A stretch of 61,357 nt of DNA from the NCBI GenBank assembly GCA_934148015.1, contig CAKPCU010000006.1, forward strand, positions 1-61,357, written 5' to 3'. A program made the translations under genes and the position numbers. Source of the stretch: an uncultured Bacilli bacterium (lineage in GTDB: Bacteria; Bacillota_I; Bacilli_A; RF39; UBA660). Numbering within the stretch: position 1 is the stretch's first letter; every line of letters starts with the position of its first letter. A model generated the notes under the pieces. The model was not told the DNA's origin and did not search any database. It saw nothing but the letters and a program-made list of their open reading frames with translations. Of this stretch, positions 8,022-16,920 are shown piece by piece.

Positions 8022-8969
8022 TTACTTAATTACAAGTACTTGTCCTGGATATATTTTATTAGGATTATTTCCTATAACTTTCTTATTGTCCTCATACAAA
8101 CTTTTCCAATTCTTATTATACCTTTTAGCTATGCTAGTTAAGCTATCACCTTTTTTAACTATATACTTTGATGGGGCTACCTCATCAAAAGAATTAGGAA
8201 TTTTAATTATTTGACCAATATATATCTTATTCGGATTCGATATATTATTATAACTTGCTAAATTTTGGTATGTTGTTTTATATAATTTTGCGATTTTTGT
8301 TAAAGTATCGCCTTTTTTTACTACATAGTTTTGATCATTTGTAATATTATCTTGACCAATTTCACTTTCTTTTTTATTTTTATTAATTATACTTGAATAA
8401 TCTTTATATGAAACATTTAAATCAACATTACCAGTTATACCTGGAACCGTTCCCTTTGATGAATACTGCCATATACCAAAATTTTTATTATATGTTGGTT
8501 TACTAGACCACTGTGCTAACCACTTATCATATCTATCCAATTTTGAACTATTTAATTTTCCATTAAAATAATCTAAATTAGCATATATCATTACATAATA
8601 TCCAGCATTCTCAATCATAGAACAAATAGTATCAGTAATATCAACTAATGTATCATTCTTAACATTTGTTGTCCTATTTGATGATTCTATATCTATTACA
8701 ACTGGATATGTAGGATTATATTTTTTTATTATATTTATAAATCCAACAGCTTCCTTTTTTGCCTCTTCAATACTTGTTGCATAAGAAAAATGATACAATC
8801 CATAAGGCACGCCTATTCTTTCTAGACCATTTATATTTCTTTTATATTTTCTATCTTCATAAAATGAACCATAGCTAGTTCTTACCATTGCAAAATCTAT
8901 ATTACCCTTTAATTTATTAAAGTCTATATCTCCTTGATGATGTGATATATCAATTCCTCTTTTTTCCAT
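8022..8969 (-). CDS. GH25 lysozyme with two LysM domains
   Basis: A 315-residue muramidase that cleaves peptidoglycan between MurNAc and GlcNAc. The GH25 barrel covers residues ~1-195: GIDISHHQGDIDF near the start, YGLYHFSYA, and PVVIDIES with the catalytic acid. Two LysM peptidoglycan-binding repeats follow, each starting YVVKKGDTLTKIAK or YIVKKGDSLTSIAK, at ~220-262 and ~270-315. There is no signal peptide or membrane segment, so export would need another route or lysis. Start ATG 8969 lies behind AAAGGGGAAA. A stand-alone gene with no phage genes nearby, so a cell-wall housekeeping role is more likely than phage lysis. Confidence 0.92.
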   Translation of the reverse strand: MEKRGIDISHHQGDIDFNKLKGNIDFAMVRTSYGSFYEDRKYKRNINGLERIGVPYGLYHFSYATSIEEAKKEAVGFINIIKKYNPTYPVVIDIESSNRTTNVKNDTLVDITDTICSMIENAGYYVMIYANLDYFNGKLNSSKLDRYDKWLAQWSSKPTYNKNFGIWQYSSKGTVPGITGNVDLNVSYKDYSSIINKNKKESEIGQDNITNDQNYVVKKGDTLTKIAKLYKTTYQNLASYNNISNPNKIYIGQIIKIPNSFDEVAPSKYIVKKGDSLTSIAKRYNKNWKSLYEDNKKVIGNNPNKIYPGQVLVIK

Positions 8970-9039
8970 ACTTACTTTCCCCTTTCATTTTATTAAATGA
9001 AAAGTACATAAATATGATTAATCATTTAGTCTCAAAAAA

Positions 9040-10163
9040 TCACAAAACACTTCCTCTTACACATCTATTTTCCCATGAATTAATTAATCTATTATCTCTT
9101 TTAACACTTATTACTTCACAATTATTAGGACAACAATTGCAAGTAGTTGCTTTTGTATCAAATTTAGTATTAATTATATTAAAGTCAAATGGCTTTTCTA
9201 TACCCGAATTAAGTGCTAATATAGCAGTTCCTAAAGCTCCCATTAAATGTCAGTTTTCATCTACTAATATGTCTTTACCAATTAGTTCTTCAAATGATTT
9301 TTTTACACCTTTATTTTTACTTACTCCGCCTTGAAATATAATAGGGGATTCTATTTTTTTACCCTTACCAACATTATTTAAGTAATTTAATGCAACACTT
9401 TTGCATAATCAGGCTATTATGTCTTCTTTCTTATATCCCATCTGTAATTTATGAATCAAATCACTTTCTGCAAAAACAGTGAATCTAGCAGCAATAGAAG
9501 TTGGTTCTTCACTTTTAATAGCAATATCCCCAAACTCTTTAACATCAACGTTTAGTCTTTTTGCCTGACTGGATAAAAACGCACCAGTTCCAGCAGCACA
9601 TAAAGTATTCATTGCATAATCAGTTGCAATTCCATCTTCTATTAGTATTATTTTGCAACCTTGTTGTAATATTTTTTTTGCACCATTTCTTTTATTGACA
9701 TAATATTCCATTTGTTTTTTCTTTGCAGCATTGTACGCATTGATGATTTTAATTTTATTTATTCCAAGTTTTTTGCCAATTTTTATAAATGACTTTTTTC
9801 ACTTTGCTTTTTTGTTAAATCAACATTATAATTTAGAAAATCCACATTATTAAATGTATTTTTGCAAAGATCATAAATAGCCATGAAGTTTGTACAAACT
9901 TTTTCATTTTTCTTAATACAATTCAATCTTGGCACCAATATAAAATCACGCTTACCAACTAATTCATGTACATGACTCATATATATTTTTAATGACAAAC
10001 ATGATTCATCAATTAAATATTTTTCACCCTCTTGTACAGTCCTTATTATCGTATTATTACTTACCATAATATCAAAATCCAACATTTCAAAAAAATTCTT
10101 CCATAAAATATAATCTCTATAATAATTAAAAGCTCTTGGTATTCCTATTATCTTTTTTACCAT
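9040..10163 (-). pseudogene. Decayed fusion of acyl-CoA dehydratase activase and its DUF2229 partner
   Basis: Reading from 10163, the first 120 residues match the DUF2229 activase-related protein (MVKKIIGIPRAFNYY; DESCLSLKIYMSHV). A lost A in an A-run near 9795 shifts the frame; restoring it continues into KIGKKLGINKIKI. About 40 residues later the sequence jumps to the C-terminal half of a BadF/HgdC-type activase (TDYAMNTLCAAGTGAF; SVALNYLNNVGKGK; FQGGVSKN; HLMGALGTAI; CCPNNCEV). Two in-frame TGA codons interrupt this part: one at 9409-9411, where homologues have the Gly of IIAG, and one just before HLMGALG. The activase ATP-binding start is missing, so the locus is dead by deletion, frameshift and stops. 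Confidence 0.85.
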
Positions 10164-10222
10164 AATATCATCCTCAATAATTATATTTTATATATCAATA
10201 AAAAATCATCATTTTAATTAGA

Positions 10223-10254
10223 CAAAAAAAGATAGCATTTCAATATGCTATCTT
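10223..10254 (-). terminator. Terminator of the glucosaminidase-like gene
   Basis: AAGATAGCAT (10229-10238) and ATGCTATCTT (10245-10254), 6-nt loop, with seven Ts after it on the minus strand. Confidence 0.85.
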
Positions 10255-10265
10255 AAATTCAAATA

Positions 10266-11564
10266 TTATTTACTTGCTTTATACAAATTATTCATATTTC
10301 TTACTACATAACTAGACCAATTAGAGTCGCAGTAAACTCTACCTATTGCGGATAAACTTGTTCTTCCTTTGCCAAAATATGTTTTACCAGAAATAAGCCT
10401 TCCAAAAGCTTTTACACTTTCTGATTTTGAAGAATATTTTGCATATTTTTTTCCACTTTTCATACCAAATAAATTATTTTTGTTTTTAGCAAGTTTACTT
10501 GTTCCACCAGCTGATTCTTGAATACATACCCCAAGAGCGAATATCGCATTAACTTTATATTCACTTTGAATGTACATAAATGAATCCACTAATGATGATA
10601 AAACTTTCTTTCTTGCACCAGTTGTTAGCGATGAGTTGTTTATTATTTTCTTTAATTGTTCTTTGTTAGCCAATGGTAGTGCACCACTAGCACCTGCTTT
10701 AACAATAGAACTTTTTGTAACATTTACTCCAGTTAGATTTGGTTTCTGATAATTTTGTACAGCTGTACTACTTTTTACACATTTACTTTTAGTAGTATCA
10801 TAATACATTCCAGAGCTACAATAAACTGCTTTAAATGTTACTACTTGTCCTGGTTCCCAGCCTGTCTCACCAACTCTTGAATTACTCATATATAAATAAT
10901 CATAAAATGTTTTACCATATCTTTCACTATCTGTATATGCCTCAGATAATTTACCCGTACAATTTGGTGTAAAACATCCGTAGCGCAAAAAGTTTCCATT
11001 ACTAATTCTTGTTGAAGCAAAGTATCCAACATGGGTGTAACCCTTTTTAGTTAACTTAACAGACGGTAATCTCGTTAATATACCATTTATAACTACTAAC
11101 TCATTTTTATATGAAGAATCTAATGTACCACTTCCACCATTTTTATCAAATTTTATTATATAATATTTAACATTTGTTTTTCTTGCAAGTCTCTTCAAAG
11201 TATCTGGTCCAACGTTACCATCTTGTTCTATTCCTTGACTCTTTTGAAATTTTTTAACTGCATTATACGTATTATTATCAAATGTACCATTTAAGGAACC
11301 ATTATAATATCCTAAACGTTTTAACATCTCTTGAATTTTCTTTACAGTATCATTTGTTTTATTATAACATTTTGCTTTTGTATATGGCATTACACATTCT
11401 CTTTGATTTGCAGATCCTAAAATTTTATTAATATACTTGCCCGCAAAAAATGCTCCTACTCCAACTAGTAAAACAATAAACGATATCAAACTTGTATAAA
11501 CTATTTTTCTTTTTTTAATTTCTTCATTTGATGGTCTTCCAACCTTGTTTTTAAATAACTTCAC
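10266..11564 (-). CDS. Membrane-anchored glucosaminidase-like cell-wall protein with GRPSN leader
   Basis: About 432 residues. The cytoplasmic leader FKNKVGRPSNEEIKKRK is followed by one membrane helix (~21-42). Outside come a peptidoglycan_binding_1 domain (~70-120: IQEMLKRLGYYNGSLNGTFD), an InlB/Listeria-Bacteroides-type repeat (~130-215: KFDKNGGSGT), and a C-terminal glucosaminidase-type domain (~310-430: FALGVCIQESAGGTSKLA and NNLFGMKSG), which in the family cleaves peptidoglycan GlcNAc bonds. Start chosen at GTG 11562-11564 behind AGAGGTG, not the longer ATG at 11600, because the shorter protein aligns with the leader of the protein at 32225-33133. Confidence 0.82.
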   Translation of the reverse strand: MKLFKNKVGRPSNEEIKKRKIVYTSLISFIVLLVGVGAFFAGKYINKILGSANQRECVMPYTKAKCYNKTNDTVKKIQEMLKRLGYYNGSLNGTFDNNTYNAVKKFQKSQGIEQDGNVGPDTLKRLARKTNVKYYIIKFDKNGGSGTLDSSYKNELVVINGILTRLPSVKLTKKGYTHVGYFASTRISNGNFLRYGCFTPNCTGKLSEAYTDSERYGKTFYDYLYMSNSRVGETGWEPGQVVTFKAVYCSSGMYYDTTKSKCVKSSTAVQNYQKPNLTGVNVTKSSIVKAGASGALPLANKEQLKKIINNSSLTTGARKKVLSSLVDSFMYIQSEYKVNAIFALGVCIQESAGGTSKLAKNKNNLFGMKSGKKYAKYSSKSESVKAFGRLISGKTYFGKGRTSLSAIGRVYCDSNWSSYVVRNMNNLYKASK

Positions 11565-11652
11565 TACACACACCTCTATTCTATGCCCCAATGATAACAC
11601 AAGAAATTACAAATTACAATAGTTTTCGACAATTATATAAATATAAGTGTAA

Positions 11653-11681
11653 ATCAAAAACAAGACTTTTTCATGTCTTGT
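11653..11681 (-). terminator. Terminator of the polysaccharide deacetylase gene
   Basis: ACAAGAC (11660-11666) and GTCTTGT (11675-11681) form the stem; the minus strand continues TTTTGATTT. Confidence 0.7.
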
Positions 11682-11690
11682 CTTTCTCTT

Positions 11691-13127
11691 CTAATTATTA
11701 ATATGTTGATGAATTTCTGGACTATTCATTGCAAGTGGTGCAAATGTATATCCATTTGATAGTCCAAATTCAATTATTCTTTCTACCGCATCAACCGTGT
11801 AAGGTTTTATATCGTGCATTAATACAACATTATTATGATCAGGTTTTACCTGACTAGTTACATTTAAAAATACTTTATTTGAATCTTTTGTTTGACCAGC
11901 ATCACCTGATGATATTGTCCAGTCAAAATATCTAAAACCAAGTTCTGATAATTTACCAGATAACTCACTCATTATTCCTTGTTTATATTTTCTGCTTACA
12001 GTATTAGAACTTCCTCCAGGAAACCTAATTATTTTTGATTCTATTCCTGTATATTCCTTTACTTTATTTTGAATTTTAATTAAGTCATTCATGTACGCAT
12101 CTAAACTAGTATATATTAAAGCATAATTATGAGTATAACTATGAAGTGCAACAGTATGCCCTTCACTAGCTTCCCTTTTAAGCAAATCATTAAATTTGTC
12201 GCTATAGCCTGTTACAAAGAACGTAGCTTTTACGTTATATTTACCTAATATATCAAGAAGTCTTGCCGTGTATGCTCCAGGTCCATCATCAAAAGTTAGA
12301 TATATAACTTTATTACCTAAATTTTCTGGATTATAACTATTCTTAGAAAAGACCTTAACTATTCTTTTAGCAGATGATGTATTTCCAAAAATATCACTTA
12401 CATTGTAGTTTAATTCATAAGTTCCTTCTTTAGATGTATCAACACTTCCCGTTACTTTAACTTTATCAGTTATAATGCCATCACAATTATCATCAGCTAC
12501 AAAACCAGGCTCTTCATATCTACTACCAACACCAAGGTAAAGAGTGTTACCTCCTGTTAATGATATAGATGGTTTCTCATTATCATTTATTTGAACATCA
12601 AATTCTTTAGTAGTAGTATTTCCAGATGAATCTGACACCTTGTATGTTATCTTATTATTTTCTAGCTTAGTTACTATCTTACTAGTTATATCTCCATCAT
12701 AATTATCAGTTGCAGATAATTCTATATCATCAACTTTACCATTTGGGCATACATTTTTAAACTCACCATCAACCACTAATTTAGGCTTTGTACTATCTAC
12801 TACATTTACCGTTTCCTTTTTTAATAAATGTTTATTTTTATAATCTATTTTATAGATAACTTTATAAGTACCTTTCTTTTTTGTATTAACCACTCCTTTT
12901 ACTTTATAACTTAATTTTTTACAGTGCAATTTATTACCATAACAAGCACTTATCTTTTGATTTTTATATTTAGAAAGCACCTCTATTGTTTTTTCTTCTT
13001 TAAAATCTTTTACATGTATTTTTCTTGTTACAAAGTTTACAAATAATACCGAAATTAATAATATACCAGAAATTATTACCACTAAAGTTAATCCTTTTTT
13101 ATTTTTACTTATTTCTTTACTATCCAT
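11691..13127 (-). CDS. Membrane-anchored polysaccharide deacetylase with Ig-like repeats
   Basis: A 478-residue extracellular enzyme. One N-terminal membrane helix (~12-33) is followed by three beta-sandwich repeats of the DUF5011/HYR type (~35-255; ATDNYDGDITSKI and FVADDNCDGIITDKV are the calcium-loop-like cores). The C-terminus is a NodB deacetylase (~270-460): TFDDGPG, HSYTH as metal ligands, RFPGG, and VLMHD. Family members remove N-acetyl groups from peptidoglycan or surface polysaccharide, often giving lysozyme resistance. It lies downstream of the 13.2-15.7 kb metabolic genes, with its own AGGAG ribosome site. It complements the hydrolases at 8.0 and 10.3 kb. Confidence 0.92.
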   Translation of the reverse strand: MDSKEISKNKKGLTLVVIISGILLISVLFVNFVTRKIHVKDFKEEKTIEVLSKYKNQKISACYGNKLHCKKLSYKVKGVVNTKKKGTYKVIYKIDYKNKHLLKKETVNVVDSTKPKLVVDGEFKNVCPNGKVDDIELSATDNYDGDITSKIVTKLENNKITYKVSDSSGNTTTKEFDVQINDNEKPSISLTGGNTLYLGVGSRYEEPGFVADDNCDGIITDKVKVTGSVDTSKEGTYELNYNVSDIFGNTSSAKRIVKVFSKNSYNPENLGNKVIYLTFDDGPGAYTARLLDILGKYNVKATFFVTGYSDKFNDLLKREASEGHTVALHSYTHNYALIYTSLDAYMNDLIKIQNKVKEYTGIESKIIRFPGGSSNTVSRKYKQGIMSELSGKLSELGFRYFDWTISSGDAGQTKDSNKVFLNVTSQVKPDHNNVVLMHDIKPYTVDAVERIIEFGLSNGYTFAPLAMNSPEIHQHINN

Positions 13128-13180
13128 AACTACTCCTACTAAAATTATTATACCACTATAAATAATATCTATAAAGAAAT

Positions 13181-14437
13181 TTAATTACTTTTTTTTAAAA
13201 TAAGACTAACAGCTTTCATAACAGCTAACTTACCATACTGATAAGTAATACTTCCTTGTTGATAAGCTATAAAAGGAGGTCTTACAGGTCCATCGCAAGA
13301 AAGTTCAATAGAAGAGCCTTGCGTAAAAGAACCCGATGCCATAACTACTTTATCAGAGTATCCTGGCATATTGTAAGGTACTGGTTTTGAAAAAGAATCT
13401 ATAGGTGATGCACTTTGAATACCTACGCAATAATTAACTAAGTCTTTTTCATTTCCAAATATTATATTTTGGACAATATCTGCTCTTTTATCATTATATT
13501 TAGGTTCAACACTATATCCTAAACCTTCTAATACTTTACTTGTTAAAATAGCTGTTTTAAGAGCTGATGCAACTACACTTGGTGCATTAAAAATACCTTG
13601 CAATATAGCTTTATTTATTCCAAGAGAAGGACCAACTTCTCTTCCCTCACCTGGAAGTGTTAATCTTTCACCTGCTAAATCTACTAATCTTTTTTTTCCA
13701 GCTATATAAGCTCCGTTAGGCGCTATTCCTCCACCTAAATTCTTAATTAAAGAACCTACTATAACATCTGCTCCAACTTCTAATGGAGTTTTATCTTCAA
13801 CAAATTCACAATAACAATTATCTACCATTATTATTATATCTTTATCTATTTTTCTTATTAATTTAATTACCTTTTCTACTTTTTCTATTACAACACTTTT
13901 TCTAGTAGAATAGCCCTTACTTCTTTGAATTTCAATTAATTTAACTTTATTATTTTTAATAAATTCTTCTATTTTATCATAATCAAAATCATTATCTTTT
14001 AAATCAATTTCATGATATTTAATGTTAAATGCTTTAAGCGAACTTTCATTTTCCTTAATGCCTATAACTTCATGAAGTGTATCATATGGCGTTCCAGTTA
14101 TACTAAGCATTATATCTTTTGGTCTTAAATAAGAAAATAAAGCAACACAAAGTGCATGAGAACCTGATATAAACTGTGATCTAACTAAAGCAGACTCAGC
14201 TCCTAAAATACTTGCAAAAACATCTTCTATCTTATCACGACCTATATCATCATAACCATACCCTGTTGTACTATTAAAATGAGCTTCTGATATCTTATTA
14301 TCATTAAAAGCTTTAAGTACCTTTAAACTATTTATATCACACATATTATCTATTTCATCAAGCTGTTTTTTTATTTTACTTTCTTCATCTAATACTATTT
14401 TTCTAGCTTCATCACTTATTCCAAATAAATTATACAT
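13181..14437 (-). CDS. Methionine gamma-lyase family (aluminium resistance type) PLP enzyme
   Basis: A 418-residue fold type I PLP enzyme of the Cys/Met-metabolism superfamily, in the subgroup long called 'aluminium resistance protein'. STTGYGYDDIGRD near residue 55 and GSLIKNLGGGIAPNGAY in the middle (K of IKN as the likely Schiff-base lysine) are typical, as is LPGEGREVGPSLG. Length is normal. It probably catalyses a C-S lyase step on a sulfur amino acid, but the substrate is unknown. Last of three same-strand genes (SDR, YbaK, this one) spaced 15-25 bp apart. Confidence 0.85.
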   Translation of the reverse strand: MYNLFGISDEARKIVLDEESKIKKQLDEIDNMCDINSLKVLKAFNDNKISEAHFNSTTGYGYDDIGRDKIEDVFASILGAESALVRSQFISGSHALCVALFSYLRPKDIMLSITGTPYDTLHEVIGIKENESSLKAFNIKYHEIDLKDNDFDYDKIEEFIKNNKVKLIEIQRSKGYSTRKSVVIEKVEKVIKLIRKIDKDIIIMVDNCYCEFVEDKTPLEVGADVIVGSLIKNLGGGIAPNGAYIAGKKRLVDLAGERLTLPGEGREVGPSLGINKAILQGIFNAPSVVASALKTAILTSKVLEGLGYSVEPKYNDKRADIVQNIIFGNEKDLVNYCVGIQSASPIDSFSKPVPYNMPGYSDKVVMASGSFTQGSSIELSCDGPVRPPFIAYQQGSITYQYGKLAVMKAVSLILKKSN

Positions 14438-14462
14438 AATAACTCCTTCTTAATTATAATTT

Positions 14463-14930
14463 CTATATTATTTTACAAACATCAACCCATTTTTCATACT
14501 TAACTACTTTTTCTAATGTATCTTTATCTAATTTTATGGCACTATTTGAAGAGCCACAAGCTGGATAAAAGTATTCTAAACTTTTAAGAGTTTCATCTAA
14601 ATATATCTTAACATTATCATTTACCCCAAAAGGACATACTCCTCCAGCTTTATGACCAATTATTTCTTCAACCATATCATACGAAACCATTTTAGCTTTC
14701 TTATGAAACTCTTTCTTATATTTACTATTATCTATTTTAGCATCTCCTCTTACAACTATTATTATAGGGTTATCATCCACTAAAAAAGATAAAGTTTTAG
14801 CTATATCTTTTTCTAAACAACCTATAGCATGAGCTGCCTCTTTAACAGTTGCAGATGATTCATCAAATTCCATTATTTTATCATCTAAATTATACTTCTT
14901 TAAATATTCTTTTGCTTTAATAATTGACAT
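14463..14930 (-). CDS. YbaK/EbsC-family aminoacyl-tRNA deacylase
   Basis: 155 residues, the whole YbaK/ProX editing fold. SSATVKEAAHAIGC near the N-terminus, IIIVVRGDAKIDNSKYK with the catalytic-type lysine region, and GHKAGGVCPFGV are typical. Relatives hydrolyse mischarged Cys-tRNA(Pro) or Ala-tRNA(Pro) in the cytoplasm. Situated between the SDR and the PLP enzyme, 15 bp after the former. Ends in TAG. Exact tRNA specificity cannot be told. Confidence 0.88.
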   Translation of the reverse strand: MSIIKAKEYLKKYNLDDKIMEFDESSATVKEAAHAIGCLEKDIAKTLSFLVDDNPIIIVVRGDAKIDNSKYKKEFHKKAKMVSYDMVEEIIGHKAGGVCPFGVNDNVKIYLDETLKSLEYFYPACGSSNSAIKLDKDTLEKVVKYEKWVDVCKII

Positions 14931-14945
14931 TATAACAAACTCCTT

Positions 14946-15686
14946 TTATAAGTGATCACATCCACCATCTACTCTTAATACTTCACCTGTTATATAACTA
15001 GCATCATCACTCGCTAAAAAATATATAGCCTTAGCAATTTCTTCTGGTTTTGCAAATCTTTTTAAGTATATTTTATCACATTCTTCTTTTATATAAGAAG
15101 AATCTAATTCTTTATTCATTTCAGTATCTACCCAACCAGGTGCTACAGCATTTACTCTTATATTTGGAGCATAATATTTAGCCAAATTATGAGTAAGTGA
15201 TACTAACCCAGCTTTAGATGCATCATAATCTAAACTATACTCATAATATGTATCTAGTGCATTTGTTGAAGATACATTTATAATACTTCCAAAGCCTTGT
15301 TTTAACATATAATTTCCAACTTCCCTTGAAAGAATAAAAGGACCAATTAAATTAACATCTAATATCTTTTTAAAATCTTCTATTTTTTTATCATCAAAAG
15401 TTGTATCTATTGCAATTCCTGCATTATTTACCAAAACATCTATATTTCCATAATTATCAATTATACTGTTTACCATGCCTTTTACACCATCTTCACTTGA
15501 TACATTACATTTACATAGCATTACATCTACATCATAGTTTTCCACAATATAACTTTTTAAGTTCTTTGCACTTATATCATCATTAACATAATTAATTACT
15601 ATATTATATCCATGTTTTGCAAACTCTAATGAAGTTGCTTTACCTATTCCTCTTGATCCACCTGTAATAAGTACTGTTTTTTTCAT
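14946..15686 (-). CDS. SDR-family oxidoreductase, FabG-like
   Basis: A 246-residue classical short-chain dehydrogenase: GGSRGIGKA (NAD(P)-binding TGxxxGxG), VNNAGIA, catalytic Ser in INVSSTNA, YxxxK as YDASKAG, and C-terminal GEVLRVDGG. It could be a 3-oxoacyl-ACP reductase, but no other fatty-acid genes are near, so the substrate is open. I start at ATG 15686 because AGGATG is well spaced for it; the upstream in-frame GTG overlaps that site. First gene of the three-gene run to 13181. Confidence 0.88.
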   Translation of the reverse strand: MKKTVLITGGSRGIGKATSLEFAKHGYNIVINYVNDDISAKNLKSYIVENYDVDVMLCKCNVSSEDGVKGMVNSIIDNYGNIDVLVNNAGIAIDTTFDDKKIEDFKKILDVNLIGPFILSREVGNYMLKQGFGSIINVSSTNALDTYYEYSLDYDASKAGLVSLTHNLAKYYAPNIRVNAVAPGWVDTEMNKELDSSYIKEECDKIYLKRFAKPEEIAKAIYFLASDDASYITGEVLRVDGGCDHL

Positions 15687-15985
15687 ATATATCACATCCT
15701 AATCATTATTATTCTTTTTAAACTTTACTTTCTTCTATTATATTATCATTATTAAAATTATATTGATAAGAATTATAACAAAAACTATCAATTATCAAGT
15801 ATTTAATTATCTTATTGATATATAATACATTAGTTCCTTTCATATATAATATCACAACAAACTATTGTTTACAATTGAATATCAAAATTTTTTATTAACA
15901 AAACGCTTTAAATTTATTAAATCTTATTTTAAAAAGAAAAATAGATAAATTTTGAAATAATCAATTTTTATCTATTTTTAAATGA
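15687..15985. other. Intergenic region, 299 bp
   Basis: Holds the SDR promoter region (TTGATA-like and TATAAT boxes on the minus strand around 15760-15790) and, at its left end in the orientation of the next gene, a terminator. No ORF or stable RNA is seen. Confidence 0.5.
15926..15979 (-). terminator. Terminator of the surface-protein operon
   Basis: AAAAATAGATAAA (15937-15949) pairs perfectly with TTTATCTATTTTT (15967-15979), 17-nt loop; the minus strand continues CTTTTTAAAAT. Confidence 0.65.
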
Positions 15986-16531
15986 TTAACTATCTTGAAG
16001 TATTATTTGACCATCTTTAATTGGTATATTTGGAAAACTTGCATCTGTTAATGTAAAGTTTCTAACTGGTGCTATAGGATTTTCTATTTCTATTATTTGT
16101 GATTCTTCAGTCATTATAATTGATTTAACTGTATCATCAAATGTATGACCGCCATCACTTGATATTTGTTTATAATATATTGCAGGACTTCCTGATGGAG
16201 CAAATGGTACATTTTCAAATACAGCATTACCATCTTGATTAGTAGTAATTTCATTACCAACTATTGTTCCAGTACTATCAGTTCTAATAAATTTTGCTCC
16301 AACTATTTGAACCCCTGTATCTGGATTTCCAGTGTCTGTTACATGAAGTGTTAAAATTCCTTTAGCACTTATGGTAAAAGCATATGTATCTGTCCCATCT
16401 ATAATTGTTACACTTTGAGGATTTAGTGTTGATGCATCATATCCATCAGCTAATGCAGTAGCATTATATGTTCCTGTAACAAGTTCAATACTTCCTTTAC
16501 CATTTGTTATTGGTATTGTGTGTCTTGCCAT
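15986..16531 (-). CDS. Small Cna-B-like surface protein
   Basis: 181 residues, threonine- and glycine-rich, no lysine-rich core, no signal peptide and no LPxTG. Repeated short beta-strand patterns (GSIELVTGTYNATALADGYD; GILTLHVTDTGNPDTGVQI; GNAVFENVPFAPSGSPA) resemble prealbumin-fold Cna-B domains, which stiffen surface fibres. It overlaps the upstream gene by 25 bases; AAGGAGGTAAGATG precedes the ATG. Last gene of a three-gene unit beginning at 18786. Its role in the envelope is inferred. Confidence 0.65.
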   Translation of the reverse strand: MARHTIPITNGKGSIELVTGTYNATALADGYDASTLNPQSVTIIDGTDTYAFTISAKGILTLHVTDTGNPDTGVQIVGAKFIRTDSTGTIVGNEITTNQDGNAVFENVPFAPSGSPAIYYKQISSDGGHTFDDTVKSIIMTEESQIIEIENPIAPVRNFTLTDASFPNIPIKDGQIILQDS

Positions 16532-16866
16532 AATATCATCTTACCTCCTTCTATTTTTATATTTGGATTATATTTATCCATTAACATAACTGTAATAAGA
16601 TGTTTTTTTTCTTTATTACCGCTAATATTTATACAATAAACCTCATTCTTTTTTGCTATTAAAGGTATTCTTACTATTGATAAATTAGAATATATAATTA
16701 ACTTATATACCATATTATCACATACTGGTATTTTTACCTTTCCAAAATTATCTGTTTTTCCATCAAAAACAATCTTATTACATTTATTTATTAGTTTAAT
16801 TTTTAAATTACTAGGACTTATACTAAAATTACCGTAAAGCTTAATATAAATATAATCTTTTTTCAT
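16507..16866 (-). CDS. Small Cna-B-like protein, same operon
   Basis: 119 residues, beta-rich, with no membrane segment. KIKLINKCNKIVFDGKTDNF and FGKVKIPVCDNMVYKL look like one Cna-B or transthyretin-type domain; there is no close family I can name. It starts 54 bp after the upstream gene with GAGGTG before ATG, and its last 25 bases overlap the start of the next gene in another frame, so translation is coupled. Confidence 0.6.
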   Translation of the reverse strand: MKKDYIYIKLYGNFSISPSNLKIKLINKCNKIVFDGKTDNFGKVKIPVCDNMVYKLIIYSNLSIVRIPLIAKKNEVYCINISGNKEKKHLITVMLMDKYNPNIKIEGGKMILWQDTQYQ

Positions 16867-16920
16867 ATTTCACCTCATTACAATATATTTTTTGAATCAT
16901 TTTGCTTTCTTTAATAGGCA

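Noticed and set aside
9409..9411. TGA read as tryptophan, as in Mycoplasma
   Set aside because: All intact genes use TGG for Trp and read through without TGA, and the homologous residue at this pseudogene TGA is Gly, not Trp. Decay explains it better.
8022..10163. Lysozyme plus pseudogene as a prophage remnant
   Set aside because: No integrase, portal, tail or attachment-site signal is near; the LysM domains fit a cellular wall enzyme.
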